Source: WOZL01 sp041678645 (GTDB lineage Bacteria > Patescibacteriota > Dojkabacteria > SC72). Taken from it: a stretch of DNA of 10,480 nucleotides. The translations under genes were made by a program, and so were the position numbers. This document shows, piece by piece, positions 1 to 5,452 of the stretch. The stretch lies in the NCBI GenBank assembly GCA_041678645.1, contig JBAYNT010000017.1, forward strand, positions 1 to 10,480. The letters are read 5' to 3'. How positions within the stretch are numbered: the stretch's first letter is position 1; each line of letters starts with the position of its first letter. The notes below the pieces were generated by a model. That model did not search any database. It had not been told where the DNA came from and saw nothing but the letters and a program-made list of their open reading frames with translations.

Positions 1-75
1 AAGTCCGACCCCAGTGGTTGTAACTCGTTTCTGCTACAGAGTTTTAGAAATAGAAGGTCTGTGTTAAGTCTGACC
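1..75. repeat. Imperfect 10-bp direct repeat in the leading intergenic region
   Basis: AAGTCCGACC at 1-10 recurs as AAGTCTGACC at 66-75, a 9 of 10 match. The second copy ends about 25 bp before the -10 box of the first gene. No coding region, tRNA or terminator is convincing in positions 1-100. The repeat could be a regulatory site or chance; the left copy touches the window edge, so a longer repeat cannot be excluded. Confidence 0.25.
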
Positions 76-77
76 TA

Positions 78-106
78 TTATCTTAAAACTCAAATTGATA
101 TATAAT
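78..106 (+). promoter_or_regulatory. Promoter of the membrane protein / Clp-like ATPase unit
   Basis: A perfect -10 box TATAAT lies at 101-106. A weak -35 candidate TTATCT lies at 78-83 with a 17-bp spacer. Transcription would begin near 112-114, about 10 nt before the ATG at 124. That leaves no room for a Shine-Dalgarno sequence, so the message would be near-leaderless. The -10 is strong; the -35 assignment is tentative. Confidence 0.5.
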
Positions 107-123
107 GATAGCAATGCCCTACG

Positions 124-525
124 ATGGAATCTAAAAATTTGATAATTAACAATTCAGGTCAACAGCTATTAAACGAAACAAAAGTAAATTCGTATTTTGA
201 AATTCTCATAGATTTTTTAAAAGACTTCTTTAGCTGGTGGTATATACAGATGCCCATATGGCACCTACGTACACTTAGACGAGTCGTGGTAATATCGGAT
301 GACAACCTTTCTTTCAGTCTGCTTTTAAGACACTTCTTTCTCCCATGGCATAGAGACAGAAACATACTTGGATATCTAGTAGGAATAGTTTCAAAACTCT
401 TCTATCTACCAATAGCATTTGGAATTATCTGCGCAGCAATATTTACATACATACTCTTTATATTCTTCTGGCTATTGCTACCACCAAGCACTTTTCTATT
501 TATCATTAGATCATTTTGGATATAG
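124..525 (+). CDS. Small membrane protein encoded with the Clp-like ATPase
   Basis: A 133-residue protein that I cannot assign to a named family. Residues 1-60 look soluble or amphipathic and include the Trp-rich stretch FFSWWYIQMPIWHLR (35-49). A basic, aromatic segment follows at 68-79 (LRHFFLPWHRDR). Residues 83-118 are strongly hydrophobic (one long or two short membrane segments), and the C-terminus is again hydrophobic (FLFIIRSFWI, 124-133). The ATG follows a TATAAT box by 17 nt. Its stop is 6 nt before the ATPase start, so the two are almost certainly co-transcribed and perhaps coupled. I have an impression that short proteins with an 'LLL+ F PW+R' motif occur next to such ATPases in Patescibacteria, but this is recollection, not a search. 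A role as membrane partner or adaptor of the ATPase is inference. Confidence 0.75.
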   Translation: MESKNLIINNSGQQLLNETKVNSYFEILIDFLKDFFSWWYIQMPIWHLRTLRRVVVISDDNLSFSLLLRHFFLPWHRDRNILGYLVGIVSKLFYLPIAFGIICAAIFTYILFIFFWLLLPPSTFLFIIRSFWI

Positions 526-531
526 GTAAAA

Positions 532-3243
532 ATGGCAATAGACTACAGCTGGCAAAACAGGACAATATTGGGATATCACGCAAAAGATAGTAACACCTAC
601 GGCGTGATTAGTGACAAATTCCCTGTTCTGACAAAAGAGAACGAGTCTATGTTTTTAGTTACTAGAAATCATTACTTTACAATCTCTACTCCACAAATCA
701 GTAATGTTGTTACAAACTTTTTAAGATATCAGAAATTTAACGACCAGAAGCGTTCTATAGGGAATGTTTTCGTAATCCCTGGAATTGTAGTCGCTCTTGG
801 ATACATATTAAGACTATTTAATGTCTTCCAAAATATTCCACTAATAGAGAGCTTTCTAAGCAGCCCCATATCTTCACTTCTGTTTGGTCTTTCTATACTT
901 AGCGTAATACTGCTCTGGCATGATTACTACAAAGACAAGAGTCATCCTGTTAAGCTTCCGCAAACAGAAATGGTTCCCCAAAAAGAGCTAGAAGAAATTA
1001 AACAGATTGGTTTCCAGTTTAATAGATATAGCCATCTTGATACCGTCAATTACATAAACGATGATGCTTGGAATGTCATATGCAAGAATACCAGTAGTAA
1101 TAAGTTTTCAGTATATTCCGCATTCATAACATTGATGAATATCCCAGCTATCCGGGTGATATTACAAAGAGCAGATGTCCAAGTGGACCCACAAGAGCTT
1201 ATTGATAATAAAGTAAATTCTGAAACTCTTCCTACATATCCCGCTACCACGCTAAGAAGCATTCTTCTATATGCCTTAGAGGAGGCCCTTCTAACAGAAT
1301 CTTATGAAATAAGGCCAGAGCATTTGTTTATATCTTTTTTCAAAGTGTTCCCAGTATTACAAAAGCTCCTACAAACAAACAATAGTAGCCTAGAGGTCTT
1401 AAGAGAAATTGTGCGATATAACTCAAGGATACTCAAGAAAAGGAATTCCACAAACCTTCTCAATCCAAACATCGCATACTACAGAAAGGGAGGCATAGGA
1501 GATAGCTGGGTATATGGCTACACATATATACTTAGTCACTTTAGTAAAGATTTAAATAAAGAGGTTGCCAAAGCAAAAGATGTTTTTGGCATAGGTCATG
1601 ACAACTCTTTGGAGGCTCTAATCGCAACACTTGGGAAGATTAATAATAAAAACGCGTTACTGATAGGAGATCCGGGAACAGGAAAATCCAGCCTCATACT
1701 TGGAGTTGCCCAGAAGATTAACAGGGGTGACGTACCGGTTCAGATTAAAAATAAAAGGATAATTCAGTTGGACTTGAATTCTTTGATAGCACACTCTAGT
1801 AAACCCGATCAAAACATGGAAGAGCTTATATCTAAAGCTATGAATGAGTTAGCACAGGCTGGAGATGTAATTTTATTTATAGATGAACTACAAGAATTAC
1901 TACCAACAAAGGCAGGTGAGTCTGGTCATTCAGTTGCCGGTATAATGTTGCCTTATATTTTGAGTGGCAATTTCCCAATTGTAGGCACTGTTAACAGCTC
2001 AGATTACAAAAAACACTTTTATAGCAATGAGTCCTTGCGCCAGAGTTTTACAAATATAGAAATAGAGGAGGTAACTTTGGATGATGCCCTCTATATATTA
2101 GAAACTAAGATTAACATCCTTGAAAATAATTTCAACTGCTACATTACCTTTCCAGCATTAATAGCTGCTGTTGAACTGGCGCATAGATATATAAAGGAAA
2201 GAAAACTACCTAGTAGTGCTGTACAGACTATAGAGGCAGCATGCTCCTGGGCTCAAACCAACAATATAGATATTCTAAGGGCCGAACATGTAGCAAAGGC
2301 CATATCTATTCAGAAGAAGATAAATATTACCCCAATTACTACTGAAGAAACTACGGATTTGATGAAGTTAGAGGAAAATATTAGAAAACGTGTCATTGGC
2401 CAAGACGAAGCTGTTTCAACCGTTGTAGACGCCCTAAGAAGGGCACGAGCCGATATACGAAGCCCTAACAAGCCTATTGGTTCATATCTCTTTATGGGGC
2501 CAACAGGGGTTGGTAAAACATATATTTCAGAAGTCGTTTGTCAAGAGTTTTTTGGGAAGGAACAGAAAATGATACGTGTAGACATGTCAGAATATCAGGA
2601 ATTAAACAGCATCGATAAATTCCTAGGAAGCAACGATGCTTTGGGCCAGAGCTCAATATCTTTAATAGATAGAATAAAAAAGAATCCGCATACCGTTGTT
2701 CTGTTTGACGAAATAGAGAAGGCTCATACGCAGATATTAGATCTGTTTTTACAAATATTCGATGAGGGTAGGTTAACTAGCAATATGGGAGAGACTGTTG
2801 ATTTTACTAATGCAATAATTATATGTACCAGTAACATTGGAAGCAGGATACTTCTAGATACACTACAGGAGAGCAATTCCCTTTGGGAAGAGGCAAAGAG
2901 CAGAGCCCTTATAGAGCTAAACCATAGCCTAAAACCTGAATTACTTAATCGTTTTGACAAAGTAATAGTCTTCCAACCACACGAGATAGAAAATTTAAAT
3001 AAAATTACAATACTCCTTTTGAACGAACTCTCCGAGCGTTTGAGGTCAAAAGGTTTTGTATTGAAATGGACAGATCAGATACCTATGTTAATAGCTAATA
3101 AAGCGCAGATTCCAGGTATGGGGGCAAGACCTTTGAAGCGATATATACAAGATAATATTGAAGGCAAGATAGCTCAGGAAATAATAACAGGAGAGCTCAA
3201 AAGTGGTGATGAAGTTCTAATAAGAGAAAGTTGGGTTATGTAA
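532..3243 (+). CDS. Membrane-anchored double-AAA+ Clp-family ATPase with divergent pore loops
   Basis: A 903-residue ClpC/ClpB-like ATPase. Residues 1-75 form an unassigned N-terminal domain. Two membrane segments follow (about 79-99 and 110-129), placing the rest in the cytoplasm. Residues 191-297 resemble a divergent Clp N-domain (two repeats; the second reads ALEEALL...RPEHLFISFF). D1 has Walker A GDPGTGKS (379-386) and Walker B ILFIDE (447-452). D2 has Walker A GPTGVGKT (656-663), Walker B VVLFDE (722-727), sensor 1 TSN (766-768), arginine finger LNRFD (805-809) and sensor 2 GARP (864-867). Oddities: the D1 pore-loop KYRG is replaced (around 421-427), the D2 pore-loop GYVG reads DALG (702-705), and the D1 arginine pair of LERRF reads LRQSF (502-506). 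There is no coiled-coil M-domain, and no ClpP-docking IGF/VGF loop between sensor 1 and the D2 arginine finger, so partnership with ClpP is unlikely. AGG at 524-526 is a weak ribosome site. Family assignment is secure; the substrate is unknown and classical threading unfoldase activity is doubtful. Confidence 0.9.
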   Translation: MAIDYSWQNRTILGYHAKDSNTYGVISDKFPVLTKENESMFLVTRNHYFTISTPQISNVVTNFLRYQKFNDQKRSIGNVFVIPGIVVALGYILRLFNVFQNIPLIESFLSSPISSLLFGLSILSVILLWHDYYKDKSHPVKLPQTEMVPQKELEEIKQIGFQFNRYSHLDTVNYINDDAWNVICKNTSSNKFSVYSAFITLMNIPAIRVILQRADVQVDPQELIDNKVNSETLPTYPATTLRSILLYALEEALLTESYEIRPEHLFISFFKVFPVLQKLLQTNNSSLEVLREIVRYNSRILKKRNSTNLLNPNIAYYRKGGIGDSWVYGYTYILSHFSKDLNKEVAKAKDVFGIGHDNSLEALIATLGKINNKNALLIGDPGTGKSSLILGVAQKINRGDVPVQIKNKRIIQLDLNSLIAHSSKPDQNMEELISKAMNELAQAGDVILFIDELQELLPTKAGESGHSVAGIMLPYILSGNFPIVGTVNSSDYKKHFYSNESLRQSFTNIEIEEVTLDDALYILETKINILENNFNCYITFPALIAAVELAHRYIKERKLPSSAVQTIEAACSWAQTNNIDILRAEHVAKAISIQKKINITPITTEETTDLMKLEENIRKRVIGQDEAVSTVVDALRRARADIRSPNKPIGSYLFMGPTGVGKTYISEVVCQEFFGKEQKMIRVDMSEYQELNSIDKFLGSNDALGQSSISLIDRIKKNPHTVVLFDEIEKAHTQILDLFLQIFDEGRLTSNMGETVDFTNAIIICTSNIGSRILLDTLQESNSLWEEAKSRALIELNHSLKPELLNRFDKVIVFQPHEIENLNKITILLLNELSERLRSKGFVLKWTDQIPMLIANKAQIPGMGARPLKRYIQDNIEGKIAQEIITGELKSGDEVLIRESWVM

Positions 3244-3253
3244 TTCATAAATG

Positions 3254-3282
3254 TTGATTAAAAACCTTTATTTATATATAAT
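3254..3282 (+). promoter_or_regulatory. Promoter of the rpmF-nusB-rnc cluster
   Basis: The -35 box TTGATT (3254-3259) and the perfect -10 box TATAAT (3277-3282) are separated by exactly 17 bp, in the 68-bp gap after the ATPase gene. Transcription would start near 3289, about 22 nt before the rpmF ATG at 3312, and no Shine-Dalgarno sequence is present. A second box, TATAAC at 3295-3300, would give a near-leaderless start but lacks a -35. I see no hairpin terminator in the gap, so read-through from the ATPase gene is also possible. Confidence 0.7.
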
Positions 3283-3311
3283 CACAAAGTTTAATATAAC
3301 AAAACAGATAC

Positions 3312-3494
3312 ATGGGAGCACTTCCAAAACGTAAGATTTCGAAAGGGAGAAAAAATAGAAGAAGAGCCCATCATAGCTTAGAAAGCCCTGCCGTAAACAA
3401 ATGCCCTAAATGTGGGCATGCTAAGAAGCCACACTTCGAATGTAAATACTGTGGTTACTATGATAAAAAGGCCAAATCTAAAGAGAGTAAATAG
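3312..3494 (+). CDS. rpmF: Large-subunit ribosomal protein bL32
   Basis: A 60-residue protein of normal bL32 length. It starts MGALPKRKISKGRKNRRRAHH, the typical basic N-terminal tail (about 1-22) that runs through 23S rRNA. A zinc ribbon follows with two CxxC pairs: CPKC (32-35) and CKYC (44-47). The four cysteines mean this is the zinc-binding form rather than a Cys-less paralog. It is first in the cluster under the TTGATT/TATAAT promoter, 15 nt ahead of nusB. No Shine-Dalgarno sequence precedes the ATG. In many bacteria rpmF is followed by plsX and fatty-acid genes; here it is followed directly by nusB. Confidence 0.95.
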   Translation: MGALPKRKISKGRKNRRRAHHSLESPAVNKCPKCGHAKKPHFECKYCGYYDKKAKSKESK

Positions 3495-3509
3495 TTTTTA
3501 TAACATCAA

Positions 3510-3956
3510 ATGAAAAGAGCTACAGACCCTAGACATCTATCAAGACAAATAGCACTTCAGAGGCTTTTTGCACAAGATTTTAACAGAACTAATATCAATC
3601 CTAATATATCAGAGTTTAACCCTGACGAACTCGCTAACATTAACGAAATAGAAGACTATATTCTTGAAATGGTGGATTCTTTAACTAAAGGTGTTAAAGA
3701 AAACAAGGAGAATATTGATGCTCTAATAGTTAAATATGCACCGCAATGGCCAATTGAGCAGATGAAATTAGTTGATTTGCAAATTCTTCGAATTGCTATT
3801 TTCGAAGGTTTCATAGACAAAAAGACTCCTCCAAAAGTGGCTATAGACGAAGCTATAGAATTAGCAAAAGAGTTCGGAGAGGAAGTTAATGGGAAATTTG
3901 TAAATGGTGTATTAGGAGCAATATATGAAAATTACAAGGAGGGTAAAAGTGAGTAA
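3510..3956 (+). CDS. nusB: Transcription antitermination factor NusB
   Basis: A 148-residue all-helical RNA-binding protein. NusB pairs with ribosomal protein S10 (NusE) on boxA RNA and supports antitermination, chiefly in rRNA operons. The N-terminal arginine-rich helix includes RHLSRQIALQRLF (8-20). The C-terminal signature PPKVAIDEAIELAKEFGEE (107-125) followed by GKFVNGVLGAIYE (128-140) is diagnostic. A slightly long, Asn-rich linker at about 26-45 separates the first two helical parts. No Shine-Dalgarno sequence precedes the ATG; TATAAC at 3499-3504 could be an internal -10 but has no -35. The 3' end overlaps the GTG start of rnc by 8 nt (GTGAGTAA), which suggests translational coupling with RNase III, another rRNA-processing factor. 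Confidence 0.95.
   Translation: MKRATDPRHLSRQIALQRLFAQDFNRTNINPNISEFNPDELANINEIEDYILEMVDSLTKGVKENKENIDALIVKYAPQWPIEQMKLVDLQILRIAIFEGFIDKKTPPKVAIDEAIELAKEFGEEVNGKFVNGVLGAIYENYKEGKSE
3936..3943 (+). promoter_or_regulatory. Strong Shine-Dalgarno site fixing the rnc start
   Basis: AAGGAGGG lies within the last codons of nusB, 5 nt before the GTG at 3949. It is the only clear Shine-Dalgarno sequence in front of any gene in the window. It also argues against the in-frame ATG at 3925, which lies upstream of the site itself. Confidence 0.85.
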
Positions 3957-4632
3957 AGAATTAGCAAAATTTTTAGGTATACGGTTTAATGACATATCAT
4001 TACTTGATAGGGCACTAACTCACAGATCTTATCTTAACGAAAATAAAGATACTCTTAAACATAACGAACGATTAGAGTTTTTAGGTGATGCAGTATTAGA
4101 GTTGATAGTATCTGGGCACCTATACAACAGCTATCCTGACAGACCGGAGGGAGATTTAACTAGTTTTCGATCAGCACTTGTAAGAACAGAAAGTTTAGCA
4201 GATGCCTCAAGAGAGCTAAATTACGGTAAATATCTAAAACTCGCTAAGGGAGAAGAGGAATCTGGGGGTAGGGATAAAGACTACATACTAGCAAACACCT
4301 TTGAAGCAGTACTTGGTGCCATATATATCGATCAAGGATACGATAAATGCAAGGAGCTTGTTGAGAGAATTCTTATTACTAAAATAGATTATATTGTTAA
4401 AAACAGATTAGATATAGATGGAAAGACGAAGATTCAAGAAATGGCTCAGGCCAAATATCGATTAACTCCTACATACGAAGTCGTGGAAGAGACCGGTCCG
4501 GATCACGACAAGAAATTTGTAGTTGCAATAAAACTGGGAAAGAAAACAATAGGTATAGGTAAAGGTGCAAGTAAGCAGAAAGCCGAGGAAGCTGCTGCTC
4601 AAAAAGGGATTGAATATATCGAAAAAGCTTGA
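3949..4632 (+). CDS. rnc: Ribonuclease III
   Basis: Double-strand-specific endoribonuclease that processes rRNA precursors and other structured RNAs. From the GTG at 3949 it is 227 residues, the usual length (226 in E. coli). An in-frame ATG at 3925 would add 8 residues but lies upstream of the AAGGAGG site, so GTG is preferred. The nuclease domain carries the signature ERLEFLGDAVLE (40-51). E40, E43 and D47 match E. coli E38, E41 and D45; E67 in PEGD matches E65; E119 matches E117. The position of E. coli D114, a metal-binding residue, is Asn116 here (ILANTFEA). The C-terminal double-stranded RNA-binding domain spans about 157-226, ending in the typical GASKQKAEEAAAQKG (206-220). It overlaps nusB by 8 nt. 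The rpsP promoter overlaps its stop codon. Confidence 0.95.
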   Translation: MSKELAKFLGIRFNDISLLDRALTHRSYLNENKDTLKHNERLEFLGDAVLELIVSGHLYNSYPDRPEGDLTSFRSALVRTESLADASRELNYGKYLKLAKGEEESGGRDKDYILANTFEAVLGAIYIDQGYDKCKELVERILITKIDYIVKNRLDIDGKTKIQEMAQAKYRLTPTYEVVEETGPDHDKKFVVAIKLGKKTIGIGKGASKQKAEEAAAQKGIEYIEKA

Positions 4633-4657
4633 ATAAATAAGTGTCTTCTGTTAAAAT
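4629..4657 (+). promoter_or_regulatory. Promoter of rpsP overlapping the end of rnc
   Basis: The -35 box TTGAAT (4629-4634) contains the rnc stop codon TGA (4630-4632). It is followed after 17 bp by the -10 box TAAAAT (4652-4657). The predicted start site is near 4663-4665, only 2-4 nt before the rpsP ATG at 4667. The rpsP message from this promoter would therefore be essentially leaderless, in agreement with the lack of any Shine-Dalgarno sequence. Confidence 0.65.
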
Positions 4658-4666
4658 CACATCGTT

Positions 4667-4972
4667 ATGATAAAGATTAGATTAAAAAGAACTGGGAAGA
4701 GAGGTCAGCCACACTACAGAATAGTAGTTATGCAATCAACCAAGCCAAGAGATGGAAGATCTGTAGAAGAGATAGGGTATTATAACCCAAGACACATTCC
4801 TCCTATATTTGAAATAGACAAAGAAAGAGCAAAGTATTGGCTGGAAAGAGGTGCACAGCCTACAGACACTATTGCTCAATATCTTGTGAAAGAGGGAGTT
4901 TTAGATTCTCTAAAAAGAGGAGCTACAAAACCAAATGTTCAGAAGGGCGCCAAGAAAGACAAGAAAGAGTAG
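4667..4972 (+). CDS. rpsP: Small-subunit ribosomal protein bS16
   Basis: A 101-residue bS16, a 30S assembly protein of the lower body. The N-terminal MIKIRLKRTGKRGQPHYRIV (1-20) is nearly diagnostic. It is followed by a DGR-EIGYYNP block (about 29-41) and a D+ERA-YWLERGAQPTDT block (51-68). The last 20 or so residues are a Lys-rich tail of the kind common in this family. It lies 34 nt after rnc with its own promoter and about 95 nt before khpA. The rpsP-khpA adjacency is widely conserved, usually with ffh upstream and rimM-trmD downstream; neither is here. Confidence 0.96.
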   Translation: MIKIRLKRTGKRGQPHYRIVVMQSTKPRDGRSVEEIGYYNPRHIPPIFEIDKERAKYWLERGAQPTDTIAQYLVKEGVLDSLKRGATKPNVQKGAKKDKKE

Positions 4973-4989
4973 TATGCCATACCCCATTA

Positions 4990-5018
4990 TTGATTTTATA
5001 TTCTCTTAGTTATAGAAT
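4990..5018 (+). promoter_or_regulatory. Promoter of khpA
   Basis: The -35 box TTGATT (4990-4995), identical to that of rpmF, is followed after 17 bp by the -10 box TAGAAT (5013-5018). Transcription would start near 5025, giving a leader of about 43 nt that begins within the hairpin at 5023-5044. An alternative -10, TATACA at 5054-5059, lies 8 nt before the ATG and would give a leaderless message, but it has no good -35. Confidence 0.5.
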
Positions 5019-5022
5019 ATGT

Positions 5023-5044
5023 CAAGTGTAACTTATTACACCTG
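5023..5044 (+). other. Inverted repeat in the rpsP-khpA gap
   Basis: GTGTAA (5026-5031) and TTACAC (5036-5041) are perfect inverted arms around CTTA. After one A/C mismatch the arms extend by two more pairs (CA/TG), making a nine-position stem. It sits at the start of the predicted khpA transcript and is followed by the AT-rich TTTAAATTTT. It could be an operator, a 5' stabilising hairpin or a weak attenuator after rpsP. The stem is AT-rich and the downstream T tract is interrupted, so a strong terminator is unlikely. Confidence 0.4.
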
Positions 5045-5067
5045 TTTAAATTTTATACATATTCATA

Positions 5068-5376
5068 ATGAAAGAGTTACTAGAGCATATAGTCAGTTCA
5101 ATAGTAAACAACCCAGAAGAGGTATCCGTTGAGGAGAGAGAAAGCGTAGACTTTCCTGGTTTAACAATCCTTTCTATAGAAGTAGCTGAGGAAGATAAAG
5201 GTATTGTAATCGGAAGGAAAGGGAGAACTATAAACTCTATAAGAGATATCATCACAATTAGCGCAATCAGGAATGATAGAAGAGTAAAAGTCATGCTGGC
5301 TAATGATGAGAGAGCAGAACCCGCTCCAAAGGAAGAGAAGATTGAAGAAGATATGCTTTCAACAGACGATTTATAG
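5068..5376 (+). CDS. khpA: KH-domain RNA-binding protein KhpA
   Basis: A 102-residue single KH-domain protein of the KhpA (YlqC) family. In Firmicutes KhpA pairs with KhpB/EloR as an RNA-binding regulator of cell elongation. The N-terminus MKELLEHIVSSIVNNPEEV (1-19) is typical. The RNA-binding loop GxxG is GRKG (49-52), within IVIGRKGRTINSIRDI (46-61). The family is usually about 75-85 residues; this one has an acidic, Pro-containing tail (about 80-102, DERAEPAPKEEKIEEDM) that should be disordered. It follows rpsP as in many bacteria. No Shine-Dalgarno sequence precedes the ATG. No khpB is seen here. Assignment is firm; the target RNAs are unknown. Confidence 0.9.
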   Translation: MKELLEHIVSSIVNNPEEVSVEERESVDFPGLTILSIEVAEEDKGIVIGRKGRTINSIRDIITISAIRNDRRVKVMLANDERAEPAPKEEKIEEDMLSTDDL

Positions 5377-5410
5377 TCCTAGTATAATCGGCAATAGTAG
5401 CAGGAAAATA

Positions 5411-5440
5411 TAAAGCAACCAAAATGTGGTTGTTTTTTTG
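5411..5440. terminator. Rho-independent terminator between convergent operons
   Basis: CAACCA (5416-5421) and TGGTTG (5427-5432) form a six-pair stem with a 5-nt loop, followed by seven T (5433-5439) on the plus strand. It terminates the khpA unit 35 nt after its stop. On the minus strand the same stem is followed by CTTTATATTTT, a broken T tract, so it may also end pilMNO, whose stop codon is at 5453-5455. Activity is stronger in the plus direction. Confidence 0.8.
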
Positions 5441-5452
5441 CTATCTTTATTT

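Noticed and set aside
1..75. tRNA or small structured RNA at the left edge
   Set aside because: No cloverleaf, T-loop consensus or acceptor pairing can be drawn; the GGTC/GACC arms at 56-75 are too short to support an RNA gene.
532..3243. Canonical ClpC partner of ClpP, or ClpB disaggregase
   Set aside because: The ClpP-docking loop and the M-domain are both absent, the pore loops are degenerate, and the protein is membrane-anchored.
3244..3311. Terminator after the Clp-like ATPase
   Set aside because: The gap is AT-rich but shows no GC-containing stem followed by a T tract; it is better explained by the rpmF promoter.
4837..5031. Open frame overlapping the end of rpsP on the plus strand
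   Set aside because: It is an alternative frame of bS16, which is unmistakable; the shifted product has no recognisable features.
5383..5388. TATAAT box on the plus strand just after khpA
   Set aside because: It has no good -35 and would fire into the terminator 30 nt later with no gene beyond on that strand; most likely chance in AT-rich DNA.
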